A stretch of 64,000 bases of DNA from Cristatella mucedo. Its lineage: Eukaryota; Bryozoa; Phylactolaemata; Cristatellidae. Shown one piece after another: positions 51,500 through 63,967 of the stretch. Positions within the stretch are counted from its first letter, which is position 1; each line of letters begins with the position of its first letter. The position numbers were made by a program, and so were the translations under genes. The stretch lies in the NCBI GenBank assembly GCA_009760855.2, contig WPIO01000001.1, positions 1,039,001 through 1,103,000 of the forward strand, in the 5' to 3' direction. The notes below the pieces were generated by a model that saw nothing but the letters and a program-made list of their open reading frames with translations, did no database searches and was not told the origin of the DNA.

Positions 51500-52080
51500 A
51501 GAATATGGAAATATCTTAGCGCTCTCAATCGGCTGTGCCAGCATAGCCACTAATGTATCTACACGAAATATTGGTTTCATGCTCCAAGGTGACCTTTTTT
51601 AGACGACCATGTCAGCTCCACAGTCAAGTCTGCCTACTTGTACATACGTTAGATAGCCTTAATTCGTTAATTTAAGACAGGGATACCACATCTATATTAG
51701 TCCGCACAATTTTTGACATTACTTTTCGACTTATTTAACTCAGCGTTCGCTGGTCTGCCGCACGTCCAATCTGGTGCTAGTAGTTCTTGCAATGCTTTCC
51801 ATCTTGGCATGTCTTTCATGAGCATAGCAGTAGCCACATCACACCACTTCTCGCCGACCTGCACTAGCTACCATTCAAGCAACGCATCGACTTCAAGGTG
51901 TTGTAAGTCGTTTTAGCTTACTGTATTATTTGGCTCCGGCCTAAGCTATAAGATCTACTTCCCCACAGGGCTGATCATTTTACCACCTGCTTTACGGTAC
52001 TTAATCTTTTACCCTAACCTCATGCGAACCTCTGATCATTTGGAAACCATGTTTTTAGTTCGTATGCCTACAAAAATAAC
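51500..52080 (+). mobile_element. LINE A fragment, degraded, second in tandem
   Basis: It restarts at the LTLKIGSASIS..ARNLGVIF block, then 'gacgaccatgtcagctccacagtcaagtctgcctac' (DDHVSSTVKSAY), and ends near the NLRSFGDHVFSSYA block. The ORF order overlaps that of the preceding fragment, so these are two insertions. Confidence 0.65.
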
Positions 52081-52145
52081 AAAACGACCAAGTGTACCGA
52101 GTTTATTTTATTTAAACAAAGCGTGAACGTCATTTTATTTTGTTA

Positions 52146-52267
<122 letters not shown>

Positions 52268-52932
52268 TCTGTATTCTTATTTGAACATTCATTATCATCG
52301 TGGTAAATATCCTACCCCGGCGGGGGTAGTATATTCAAGGTCCACTAGTAGGGTAATGTCCGGGGGGTATATTCTACATTCGTGTTATTTAGGAGTTGAT
52401 ATTGAACTAACTTTCCACACAAAATAATTGATTATAAGGTAATCTTCTGAAAAAACTTCCAGGTGGTATGATTTGCATAAAAAGTAAAATAGCCGCTACA
52501 GTCTCAAAATTGATCGTGTTAATACAATCATTTCTTATTAAAAAATTAGATTCATCGAACGAACTATAATATTATGTCAATTTTGTGTACAGGCTTAAAG
52601 CCGAGCTTTTGAAGTTGCTCTAAACAATGGCAATATTCGAATCAGCCTTGCTTCATATGCGAATGTTTGCAGAAACTTTAGATCATAGCCTAGGAATTTT
52701 TAAATTTTCGATCTAATTATAATCTTGAGATCTCTATATTTGAAGCTCATTAGTGAGTATCGATATCGTCTGATCTTTTCTTACTGCAAAGTAATTTTAC
52801 ATATACCCAGATCTTTACTGCATTTAAACAATTCGAATCTTTTTAGTGCCAGTGAACCTACATTCTTTTTCAGCTAATAGAATTGACTCAATAACCATGT
52901 TGACCTCTTTTAAATACCTTGTTGTGGATATT

Positions 52933-53116
52933 TCATGCTGACCCTGTGCATGTCACCCCTAACCATATTATTCATTTCGTTTGTTTTTTCAAGCATGATT
53001 TTACTTACCTTTCAATTGCATTTCACTTTACAGCAAATGTAAAGCGCCTAGAAAGAGATTAAGTTCTCTGAGGGCGCTTTATCAAGTGAATTATTATTAT
53101 TATTATTATTATTATT
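52933..53116 (+). mobile_element. LINE A tail with perfect 3' stem-loop and (ATT)n
   Basis: This is a 184-bp insertion holding only the last 3'UTR part. The stem-loop is intact: AAAGCGCC at 53041-53048 pairs with GGCGCTTT at 53073-53080, and AGAGA at 53054-53058 pairs with TCTCT at 53065-53069. (ATT)n follows to 53116. It is very close in sequence to the 37.4 and 42.8 kb copies. Confidence 0.9.
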
Positions 53117-53539
53117 CATACTAAGTAATATTTTTGAATAATAAATAGGTAATTAAAATATTAATACATGATAATACCTTTAAGTGATTCAATCATTTTT
53201 AGGAATGTTAAAAGCGTCTCTTCATGACAATCACTTGGACAGTCCAAAGAATAGCTAGGCGATCATTTCTCTTAGACAGCTGAAGAGAATTACCCCTCGT
53301 GAAAGTTGCTTAATTTTTTTCTAGGTTCACTTTTCTGCAAGCTCACGAGATCTTGGATCGAATGGACTATGTCAGAGATACATGCAGTTGGATTTGCTTG
53401 ATGGCTGTTAGACTAAGCTAATCTCGTAGCTAGCCGTTGTTCATTATGATAAACCACCTGAGGAATTGCACCTGCTGATAATTCAGGAGATGGCGGCCAG
53501 GCCTGGCCTTCAAAAATAGCAACGTTTGCAGTAGATGTC

Positions 53540-53885
53540 TGGAGATGTGTAATCAGTGGCGCCCTAGCTTCGTGACAAGCAACTTACATAGAAATCTGAG
53601 CTGGCCCGCTCTGGCTGTGTGGGCTGTGCGACTCGCTTACTGAGAAGTCTGAGCTGGGCCACTGTGGCTTGCTTAGCTGTGTCTCTGGCTTACTCGGAAG
53701 TCTAAGCTGGGGGCCACTGTGGCTCGATGGGATGTCATTCGCAAATCTAGAGACTTGATTAGCCACAAATAGCCAATAAACTGTGGGTTAGCCTAACGCT
53801 GCAACCATCCCTCCTCAACACTTGGACCTCACACTGCCTTGGTGGGCCCCTCTAGCCACGGGCCTGATTCGTCACTGATGGTAGC
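53540..53885 (-). repeat. Dispersed repeat R2, copy 2
   Basis: The reverse complement matches 7815-8140 but lacks the CT tract. It contains a local 53-bp tandem repeat (53591-53735). No coding sequence or terminal repeats were identified. Confidence 0.6.
53591..53735. repeat. 53-bp tandem repeat, about 2.7 copies
   Basis: Units starting GAAATCTGAGCTGG, GAAGTCTGAGCTGG and GAAGTCTAAGCTGG lie 53 bp apart at 53591, 53644 and 53697. They diverge toward the unit ends. Confidence 0.8.
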
Positions 53886-53889
53886 TTTT

Positions 53890-55185
53890 TGTAGCGAAGC
53901 GTATGGTACTGTCTAGGTAGCTGCAACAAGGAAACTGCATCAGTGATGACCGACAGTGAATCAACTGTTTACAGGATGCTTATGAGTCTTGCATCGCGGT
54001 AAACGATGTTGCACGATCATTTCTCTGTGTAAGCCTTAGCAGGTCGTAATCTATATACCATTTATAATTTGGTTTTACTAAAGAGGTTTCAAATATTATT
54101 AATGACCATTATACACAATCCAAAGAGTAGTTGGCTCAAGTAATTAGAGACCCAAGAATCAAAATTTTACCTCCTGCCCATAAGCCAGTATGCATATCTT
54201 TACTAAAATGGCGATTTATAGCAGTGCTCAGACTAGTCAATAAAGGCCTATGGAACTTGCTGCAGTAATCCCAGGGTATATTTACGTAAAATGCAGCATC
54301 TCTATATCGCATATTACAGCTAAAATTCTATTTTCAAGCCGGTTAACTTTGTATTGAGCACAACCAGAATTAGCAAAGACTTATACAGAATAAATAGAAG
54401 TGTGACCACTAAAACCACAATCTTTTAATAAACCTCCTTGACCATTTGACCACAGAAGAAACCTCCCCTATGAAAGCATTAGTCAGTTTTGGCTGAACTA
54501 CAGACACAAGATGAGTCCAAGACTTTATGGGCACAAAATCAATGCAGTGTGGACATAAGTGCAACACACCTTTAGGATAGCATTCTGAAACTAAAACTTT
54601 CCTGGTTATACACATTTTTCGTAACCCACCCTTAGAAAAATTAAGCATTTGTATACCGGAATATTATCACGAACGTCGGTCAGCAGCGGTATCCGCAGTG
54701 ACATATAACAAGTGCACATTATTTATTATTTCTATTAAATGGCCAGTGGTACGAAGAACGGATGTTTTTCAGTTGGATTTTATTTCCACCGAGTCGGGGA
54801 TGCTATCAATGTCAGTTGTGAGTTTTAAACTTAGAGAGCACAGGAGCTCATAGCATAGGCTCCAAAGCATTAGACAGCGGTAAGAGGTGGTGCTAAACAA
54901 ATGAGTAACTTAAGCAGTTGGTACGATGCTACGCCTGAGTGGGAAGTAGTTCAGCTAAGTAGGAAGTGGCAGCAGCAGGCAGGAACCAAACAGTGACAGT
55001 TCAATCCAGAATCCTACGCACTGCACTATCGAAACCAAGAGTGTTTTAATGAGAACCGGTGCAAAACAACTCGCGAATTTTTTTTTGAACAATTTTAGTC
55101 CCACAGTTTTATTCATGCAGATTGGGCTTTATAAATGGGGACAGGGAGGATGTATGAAAAGTGAACTAGATCAGTCTCAATCACT
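53890..55185. other. Stretch between the divergent discoidin genes, right part
   Basis: No exon, repeat family or RNA gene was recognised. Confidence 0.45.
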
Positions 55186-55189
55186 GGTG

Positions 55190-55700
55190 GCAGATAGTAA
55201 ACGTCACTAAATACTTGCTTGAATGGATAATCGTGATTAATATGAATGTCGAGAAAGCCTTCTGGCAGTAGTTAGATGGTGGTGCACATAAACAAAACTT
55301 CTATTTGTTAACGTTTAACGTTGTTGGGATTGGTTAGCGCAAATATCATGGTGGCTTATTAATCGCATGGTCTTCGACGAAAAAAGCCTGAGGTAAAGCT
55401 TTCGCTTTTGAAAAAATCTCAGGGGCGAGTAGAAATACGGTGATTCACTCAATCATGTTATGGCGGTAGGCATGACCGGGAGACTATAACAGTCGTGCTT
55501 TGACAGGTTGATCCTTGTGCTACTCTCACTGCCTATCAACTGCTCAGGTACGTGCTCTGCATGTTACGGTGCAGCAACCATAAAATGCTTCTCTAGGAAT
55601 TTAAGGTCTTTGCTCCGCATTAACAGCTTAGCAGGACCATATTTTTTAAACACTAATTTGAAATAAAGAGCGACCAATAGGTGATTGCATTTGGAATCTG
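55190..55700 (-). repeat. Dispersed repeat R1, copy 2
   Basis: The reverse complement matches 5740-6240. The strongest block covers about 55540-55570 ('ctgctcaggtacgtgctctgc'), and the match continues to 'ttcgacgaa' near 55375. It has no open frame in common with copy 1. Confidence 0.6.
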
Positions 55701-56347
55701 TTCAGATGGATGTTACTATCAATCATGCTGCAATGCTGTCTATACAGAATCCGTAAATTGCCTAGACAGAGATTCTATTCTCCAACAGTGCTACACAAAT
55801 TTATTAGCATTATAATTTACCTAATTTAGGTACCATCTCTAAAAACTATAGCCACTTCGGATTTAAGGGTAGTTAGTGGTGCAGCCAGCCTTTATTTTTT
55901 TCATTAAAGCTAATAACGTATTTTTCACTCTCTCAGCAGTGAGCTTTCAAGGTTGGTTTATATGTTTCGACTCAAGTGATATGCCTAATTTGGGTGAGAT
56001 ACCTTGATAAAACGTTTTAGGTTGATGGTGACAAAATCATCGCTAAAAGTCATCCATTACTCTTGCTGTGGTCTGTGACACTATGCGAGCGTTTTCTTCC
56101 AGTCTATAATGTAACTTGACTATCAAGGCGTGAAATCCTGCATAGTTAAAAAGGATTTATTTGAATGCTGAATTAACTTGTAATAAAAATACCCCAAAGA
56201 CTTAGCTATGTTTTTGACAGGTCTTTTTTATGATGATTTTGCCCAGCCTTGTTAGCTAGAAATAAATTGTCTTTCTATTACAAAGCCTGCATAGGATTAA
56301 GTGAAAGTGTGCAATGCTACTCTGAATACATTCAGAATCTATGTATT

Positions 56348-56360
56348 TATTTTTTTGCAG
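56348..56360 (+). promoter_or_regulatory. Splice acceptor upstream of start codon (5'UTR intron or trans-splice site)
   Basis: A T-run ending in TTTGCAG at 56360 is followed by 22 nt of leader and then the ATG at 56383. It is placed almost exactly as in the minus-strand paralogue, which supports both starts. No upstream 5' exon could be identified. Confidence 0.55.
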
Positions 56361-56382
56361 ATAATTTCAACTATCTTTAAGG

Positions 56383-59300
56383 ATGCATATCTCTACCTTG
56401 ACGTCTATGCTGTGCCTTGTTGTGACTATGTTTGCATCCCAAACAGCCGGAAGTGAGGCAATAGTTCAAAGTCTTTGCTTCGAACCACTAATTGGTGAGT
56501 TCATGCATGCAAATCTATTGCGATTACCTAAGTTCCCCTTCTCATTGGTTCACCAATTTTTTAGTTAGACATTGATGAGTGTAATCTTCACTGCTGATAA
56601 CTGAGCCCTGATCTGTTATCACAATGGAATTTTTTCAACAACGATTACCTATTTTGTCCAAGCTGGTTAAACGGATCTTAGAAGTATATTTCATATAACG
56701 ATTGCTAGACCATTAATTGAAAAATCTTCAAATATTATAGGTACGGCCTAAATAAAAATAATTATAATAATGAAACACTTGACAAAGCACCCTCGGATAA
56801 CTCTATCTCTTTCTACGAGCTTTACAATGGCTGCAAACGAAATACGATCAAACGGTTAGTAGCAGCAAGCTCGATAAGCAACAAAAAACATTGTTATGGG
56901 TGAAGTGCACAGGATCAGCGAGCAAGCGTGGTTAGTGGCAGCATGCGCAGTGTCAAAGAGCATAAGCACGTAATGGAATAATAACAGGGACCCATTAAAT
57001 GCTGTGATAAATCCGTGCGTTTTAATTTTCTTTTTAAATGTGATCAAGTCAGGCAATATCGTGACGCAAGTCGGGAGTTATCTCCAGACTTTGGGAGCAT
57101 ACGAACTAAAGGCATGGTCTCCAAAGGTTTTATGGTTTGTACGAGGTATGGGTAAACATTTAGACTCCGAAAATGAGGTGGTACAATGCTCAGCCGAGTA
57201 TGGGAGTAGGTCTGATAAGTAGGCTGGCGCCAAAGAATTAAACGACCTAAAAACCTCATCAATTCGTTATTCCAACCTTCAGAATCTGCTGCAGCAACGG
57301 ATAAACTGAATGCTTACCTTGCCAACATTCGATCCTGGGTGTCTGAAAACTTCTTGAAACTGAATGAGAATAAATCCGAGCTGCTGCTCATAGCACACCC
57401 TAGGCGTATGGCTGGATTAAAATGCTCTGCTTTTCTAACATGTAATACTGTTTTATGACCTTTACCGAGTGCTCGCAATTTAGGTGCCGTTTGAGACAGC
57501 TGCCTAAATTTTAAAAGCTTCATTCAGAAGACTGCCTCTACAGCTAGCCCTCACGTCCGATTCCTATCTCAGAAGATAAGCTTTCTTCCTCGGTGGCTTG
57601 CCAAAAATTTAACTAGCTCATTGGTGCTGTCTCGGCTTGATTATTGTAATTTCTTTTTGGCTAAGCTACCAAAGACAGCAACTAGGCCACTGCAGATGGC
57701 TATGAATATGGCTGCGAAGCTAGTCTCCAAGTTCCGGAGGTTTGGCCGCGTATCTATTGTGCTAAAAGAACTTGAATGGCTGCCGGTTGAGCAAAGGATG
57801 TAGACCAAAGTTCCAACGCTGACACATCAGGCCCACCATGGCTTCGCTCCTTCGTACTTAGCTGAACTGCTGCACCAGTTTCAGCCTCTTTGCGCCCTCA
57901 GTTCATTAATGAACAATAAATTAGCTGTGTCATTCCTCTGCTTAAAGATCATTGGCAACAGAAGCTTTAGCTCTGCCGGTCCTAGACTGTGGAACTCGTT
58001 TCCACAATTCTTATGCAACGACAACTACTCTCCTACTGCGGACAACGACTCATCCTTTCAGTGGTCCTGAGCTGCTAATACCATGCTGCTCACTACCTCA
58101 ACTGCTCTCCTGACTCTGCTATGCTTCCCACTTTCTGTTTGTTGCGTGAGATGAAGTCAGTTGGCTACCGAATTGGTAACAAAAGACGCTTAGGCTGTGA
58201 GTGTGCTATATCAAATTGTCCTGTGTAACACTCATAGTCTTTATGGCTTTGTGAAGTTACGGAAGGAGATACATTACAATACGTTACATAAAAACAAGCA
58301 ACAAAAACATTGAATTGTTTACTGGTAGCCAGGGTAGTTTGGCTAGAAGTTATGTGATGCATCATTTGCAACGCTCACGACGAACAACCCTAGCTGCAGA
58401 GTTTTACACCAGCTGTAAGCGCCTGATTGCACAGACCTGTAAACCATCAAGCAATGAGCTACCAAAATCAAGACAGGATGTCACAAATGCATGTACCAAT
58501 TTAGATGCGATATCCCTGTATAAATTAATCCAATCTTTAGCAATCTTAAGTAGCTAAAAGCAGGCCGACTTCATAGTAGAGTTTACTCGGTCGCCTAACG
58601 AAAGGTCAATTTTAATAGGAAGGCATAGATTTTGAGCAGATTCAACAAGATATATCCTAGCATAGCCGATTGTTAGCGTTAGCCTTTCCAGTTTCTGAAT
58701 TACACGTGGTTTGCCCGTAACTAATAAGTTAGCTTGTATCATCATTCAACTTAAGAAGATTTGCTGCCATCCATGTGTGGATGTCATAAAGGCTGGAAGT
58801 TGGAGTTGAGAAAACTCATCGTGCTCGAGCCCTTCAAGGCATCAAAGCAAAGGTAAAACTGGGTGTCATCCACATAAAAGTGGAAGCCTAGATTATTCTT
58901 GGCAATCACATTGGCAAGTGGAAGAGTATAAAATGTGAAAATAACCGGACCTAGCATGGAGCTCTGAGGTACCCCATATTTCAGAGGTACCTCGGATGAT
59001 CTTTGTGTATTCACATCAATACTCTCTCATTAAGATATGACCTGAATCATTGCAGAGCAGTGCCAGTGATGCCCAGGTAAGATAAGAGGCGCTCAAGAAG
59101 GACTTGGTGATCTATAGTATCAACAGCTGCCAAAAGATAGAGCAAAACAAGCAGAAATATTCTTCTCATGTCTGCATTGCTAAGTAGGTCATTGTACACA
59201 CGAAGCAATGCCAACTCTGCTGACTGATTAGCTCTAAAATCAGACTGGAACTTAATAGCAAGGTTGTAAGTTTCAATATATGAGTTCAGCTGCTCTGCCA

Positions 59301-62300
59301 TGACTCGTTTCAGTGTTTTGATAGGAATTTTAGAAGGAAGAATAGGCGGTAGTTCTTTAAGTCTTTTTTGTCTAGTGTTGCCTTCTTGAGTTGTGGCCTG
59401 ACTACAGCCTTTTTGAGAGGTGCTGGGACATGACCTGAGGCTAATGACATTGCTTATATTTGTTAGGTTATTACGTATGGCATGGCTAAAGCGGATCGTT
59501 GCATCGTAGAATCATGACAGCAGGAACAGGTTCTAAAGGTCTCGTTGTCTTCCTTGATCTAAATGAAAGCTCAGCCTCAAGCGGAATTTTATATGAGCCC
59601 TATTGTTTCAACTCTAGAGTTTTTAGAGCTGTTATAACCTATATCGTGTCTAAACAGTCATGTGTCACTTGTCACAAGTTTATCACATAGAAATAACAAC
59701 GGGACCTGAAAGATGTAATTATTGCCATCAATACTGACATGATATCCTAATGAGAAGACTGCTACATTTCGTATGTCTTAATATTCTCTTAATCAACTTT
59801 GCTGTGCAATTGACTCTGCATTTCCACGTGGTTTTGATCAGCTATGTCTCTTAAGGACGATAGCCGGCAATTCGGTCGAGTTAGCTATTGAAGCGATTAC
59901 CACATAGAGACGTAAAAATGAATTATGTTCCTACTGACAGTCATCATCGAGGCAAGGTGCTTGTACATTTTCAATTAAAAAGTTGGCATGAAAGCGCCCA
60001 GCTTTGAATGGTTTTATTCTTCTTTGCACTTTCACATTTTTTGTGACTGACTATGCTGATAATAATAATAAAAATAATAAAACTCTTGATAAAGCCCCCT
60101 CAGATAACTGAATCTCATTTCAAGCGATTTACATTTGCTTGAAAGGAAACGCCATAGAATGAGGAGTGGAAATATCATGCTTGATAAACAACACGAATGA
60201 CATGGTTAGGGGTGAACATGCACAGGGTCAGCATGCAATGGTGTTGGAGCTCCACTCCGGACGATCTCGATATATTCTCGTTTACCCATCTAGTCATGTA
60301 GGGAGAACTAGCCAGCAATAGGTTAGCCAAATCCGCCAATGATCCTCGCAGATGATGCCGAAGATCCTTAAAAAAACCAACAAAATTTTAAAATGGCATC
60401 CAGCTTTCGCTAAACAAAGGCTGGCCAGCTACAGAACAGTGGCCATATAAAGTGCCTTATCCATGGATAGAGACTCTGTTTATTAGGCAGCTGGTGATAT
60501 TAGCGAGATCTCAGGGCTATTATAAGCATTGCACCAGATCACAAAAGTGAGCACTGGCTCTAAAACCTATGAGCACTTGTCACCTGTGTACATCGCACTA
60601 GATAAGTGCAGATAAGTCTAGTCTGAACCGACCGATTTACCTTTTCTGTGAGTTTGTGAAAAAACACTAATTTATTGAATTACCTTGGCTGGTAATTGAT
60701 CAAATGGAAATGCAAAGGCCATTCATGAGCACAGCAGTAATTATTTATGTTACACACATTATTTTGATTACGCATAGCTATTGTGAGAGGACTAGGGGCT
60801 AGTGCTTTAAATAGTTAACAAACGGTCATGAAAGATTAAGTTGACTTGGTATCGTCAGTGCTTTGTGTCTTGTAGACGTTTTTGGGTCAAGATGATCAGC
60901 TCATAAGGTATTAGGACTCCAAAGAATTACCAAGGCTATAGTATGGCTACTTTAAAAGATTAAAGCTAAGTTTTCTATTATCCGGTGAATGCTGCTGACG
61001 GATTTGCAACTCATCGAAATGGAAGAAATTTTTTGCTATTGAAATTATTTTGTTGTAGTGGATTTTATTGTGCTGTGGGTTATTAGATAAGAGAAATTTA
61101 ATACTTTCGTGTTTCACACTTCAATGGTCAGTAATTTATATATAGTTTGGATTGTAAAAGAGATTGTTCAATTCACTATTCTTACTAGTCACTGCTGTAT
61201 GCATTTTCCTTATTTTAAGGTGTGTCCAGACCCTAGGCAATAGACAATATATTTATCTCCTAGTCATCTAAATTGTAGTTAGGAGCGCTGGTTTAGCTGA
61301 AAAGTAAGGACTCAAGCGGAACTGTCTTTGTTATTGTTCGTTTTGGGAGAGATCTAGCGAGTGGGTTGGCTACACCCACATAAAGATAGGGAAAGCGGGT
61401 GTTTTCCCAAGCATTTTTCTGATAAATGAGGGAACACGTAGATTTTTTTACATCCGGCTACAGGATTTACCACAATCAGTGCATGTGCCCACATGGAGCA
61501 CATGCTAGCGAAAAGGTCACTGCTCTTATCCACCCACTTCGCGGGTGTCCAAGTATGAGCAGAGCTGAAATCGCTGCAACGGGACTGCAAATGTTGGCTT
61601 GGGTGAGAGCCGTTTATAGAAGCCACTAAAAGTTCTCTGTAACTCTTACAATAAAGGCCAGGCACTTAGATACTTGCCAGCGATTAGAAATACCAGTTCA
61701 GACTTTGTTATTTATACAGGGAGAAGCATGCTTCTACATCTAAATTTTTGAAATACTTGAATGATATTGAATTTTTGTCAACAAACATGGCATAAATAAG
61801 AGGAAAAATTAGATGATCGAAGCACGATTTATTTTTTTATGTATAGTGATTTCTTTAGCTTTTACTAACAGGTCACAAACCAATTTTCGTGACAGAAAAT
61901 GCAGTTTCTAAGGCGGACCTTGGGGTTTTAATTTCGCCTTATATTATATATGACGCTATTTGACGTCACATGATGGAAGTTGAAGAGTAAGCATCTTCTT
62001 GCTGGCTCGCGACACAGTGCTTAGTGACTCAAGTCGATCCTAATCTCAATCAAATCTTGCTTTTGCCACAGAGACTGGGCTCTATCTTCTCAAGCCCGAC
62101 TGCCTCTTTTAACCCGACAATATGGTGCAAGTTACATTTACTGCTGCTCATTTTAAGTACGATTAGAAATTGTCCCATCGTGAATATTGACAACTGCTTG
62201 CATGGCAATCTGCTGCTTTGAGAGGCCGTCAAGTAGTCCGTCAAAGATATCATCCAGTCACCTCGGAGGTGGGTATAGCTGCTTTAGCGATGCTAGTGGA

Positions 62301-63967
62301 GACCTTCTTGCTAACTGGGCATAATGATTGACCAACAACCGGCTGGTAGAAGTGTTACTTGCATACGTATATTCGGCGTCGTTCTACTACGACTTTTTAC
62401 TTGAAACAGGAAATGATTAGCATTAGCCTCTATAAACATAATCACGGAAACAGAAATTTAAGCAAACTAATCGATTCCTTAAGTTCTTACATACTTTCTA
62501 AAGCATTCTTGGTAATTTTTGCTGCAAGATTGAAATTCTAGTTCTTTTCTACTTGTACAAATACGGTACTCAACACACCATGCCAGAGATCGGCTCTCAA
62601 AGAGAGCACTTTAAGTAGCTTGAAGAAGTGCCCCTTGGGCTACTTGTGATGCTAAGTAATTAAAAAGCCTTTGGCTCTGCAATATATAAAATTATTAGAG
62701 ACGACGTAATCAGTTCTGCTTAGTTTTCACCGAATAAACTGATCAGAAATTATATCTTGCATGACTCGCCAACATGTTGACTTCTCTTGAGCCTGCAGTA
62801 ACAGACATCTAATTGACGTCTAATGCCATTTAATCTTTGCAATTAGGGGATTATTTTCTTTTAAAATTATCTACAAAATCGCATTAGAGAGAGTACGTTT
62901 TAACCACTTACCATTCAATCGTGTTTCCTTGACAGCATGTATGAAGTACCTAGAAAGAGGGTAGGTTCTCTCAGGCCGAAATACCAATTTACTACTACTA
63001 ATATTATGGACATAAGATTGGTGAAAGCAGTTAGTTTATTGTCATAAAATATGAAAAAAGATAATTTAAACATCATTGTGTATAAAAGAAAATAAATCGG
63101 CCCTTAAATACATTTTAGGTTTCAGAATTTTAGAGACTGATCATTAATGTTTTTATCCACAGATGGCTTGCCGGATAGTGCTTTTAAAGCAAGTTCCAAT
63201 TGGCCAGCATGGCATCACGAGCCAAAGTATGCGAGAACACGTAACAACGGAGATCTCATATGGGCAGCAGAAGCTCAAGCTAAAGATCCTAATCCCTACA
63301 TTCAATTTGATTTCTCAGCTCGTCGAACGGTAAGTGTGACTAAGAAAACGATCTTAACTCATATTTGGATTCATAGTCAGCTTATAGGCCTTGTCTAATG
63401 CCTGGTACAAATTTCTTTCCAAGATTAAACAAATTGCCACAGTCGGAAGACCAAACCTTAACCAGTTCGTGAAGACTTACAAGATTTCAACGAGTCGGGA
63501 CGGTTCAACATTCGTGGACTACACAGAAAATGGAGAAACTCGGGTAAAAAATCAGAGCACTACAGAATATTGCCAATTTAAAAAGTCTGTTGTCTTATTG
63601 GTTTTGATGTATTCCTTGAAATACGGCATCGTAGTATTCCTTTATGTTGTGGGAAAACGCTGGAAATTATAACTATTCAGTCACTTAGGAGTAAAGTGCA
63701 AGCAGAGTGCTTAAATATTGTATTATTATGCCGTTTGGGAGGTAATTAGCCCTTTTGTTTGTAACCTTCTTACATAGCATGAGCAACTTTGCGTCAGAAA
63801 AAATGACCTTGTCTATATTTTTGCAGGTATTCCAAGGAAATATTGAATCTAACAGTGTGGAGAGAAACACTCTACTCAAGCCAATCGTCGGTGCTCGAGC
63901 CTTACGGCTTCACGTTCTCTCTTTTTTCAATCACCCAACCACCAAAGTTGAAGTGTTTGGCTGCTAA
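56383..63967 (+). CDS. Secreted single-domain F5/8 type C (discoidin) protein, 4 coding exons, 179 aa
   Basis: Exons are 56383-56494, 63163-63329, 63424-63543 and 63827-63967, with GT-AG introns of 6668, 94 and 283 nt. The joined frame is open for 180 codons including TAA. Residues 1 to about 23 (MHISTLTSMLCLVVTMFASQ...) form a signal peptide. The discoidin domain starts at Cys32 (CFEPLID) and ends at Cys179 (VEVFGC), a normal length for the family. GLPDSAFKASSNW, NPYIQFDF, IATVGRPN, KTYKISTSRDG and VFQGNIE are the conserved strands. It is about 70% identical to the minus-strand paralogue over the domain (101 of 142 positions by hand) and shares its exon lengths and phases. It lacks the Pro/Thr/Asp linker between signal peptide and domain. 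Intron 1 has absorbed LINE A, LINE B and further LINE pieces. The ATG lies 22 nt after a strong acceptor. It is likely an extracellular lectin-like or matrix protein, but the ligand is unknown. Confidence 0.9.
56755..57258 (-). mobile_element. LINE A 3' end in intron 1 of the plus-strand discoidin gene
   Basis: An (AAT)-type tail at about 56755-56772, a diverged stem-loop, the 3'UTR and the RT C-terminus up to the LP..YLSD block, read on the minus strand. It abuts LINE B at 57258 with no spacer. It is more diverged than the 37.4 kb copy. Confidence 0.8.
57259..58285 (+). mobile_element. LINE B, C-terminal ORF and 3' end, in intron 1
   Basis: Translation gives LFQPSESAAATDKLNAYLANIRSWVSEN, FLKLNENKSELLLI, HVRFLSQKISFLPRW, LVLSRLDYCNFFLAKLP, VLKELEWLPVEQRM, HGFAPSYLAELLHQFQPL and NRSFSSAGPRLWNSFPQF. 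The 3'UTR ends near 58285. About four stops or frame changes are present. It is closely related to 38640-39657. Confidence 0.85.
58288..59640 (-). mobile_element. LINE A, RT domain copy lacking its 3' end, in intron 1
   Basis: From its 5' side on the minus strand it shows KTTRPLEPVPAV, ISLRSCPSTSQK and LKKATLDKKDLKNYR. The RT core follows: KFQSDFRANQSAELALLRVYNDLL and AAVDTIDHQVLLERLLSYLGITGTALQ, then YGVPQSSMLGPVIFTFYTLPLANVI and GFHFYVDDTQFYL. After LVTGKPRVIQKLERLTL it breaks off in the LANLYWLPVKQ block next to LINE B. A few frame changes are present. It is the best preserved LINE A reverse transcriptase core here. Confidence 0.85.
60057..60245 (-). mobile_element. LINE A tail remnant in intron 1
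   Basis: (AAT)-type repeat at 60057-60082, a diverged stem-loop ('aaagccccctcagataactgaatctcatttcaagcgattta') and 3'UTR ending in 'gcacagggtcagcatgcaa'. No ORF part is present. Confidence 0.8.
60250..62880. other. Intron 1 of the plus-strand discoidin gene, remainder
   Basis: No exon or repeat family was recognised. A minus-strand open stretch of 103 codons at 61354-61665 has no known motif and overlaps a plus-strand one, so I do not call it. Confidence 0.45.
62885..63010 (+). mobile_element. LINE A tail remnant near exon 2 of the plus-strand discoidin gene
   Basis: 'gtacctagaaagagggtaggttctctcaggccgaaatacc' is a decayed family stem-loop, followed by 'actactactaatatt' as a decayed tail. It lies about 150 bp before the exon 2 acceptor. 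Confidence 0.55.
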
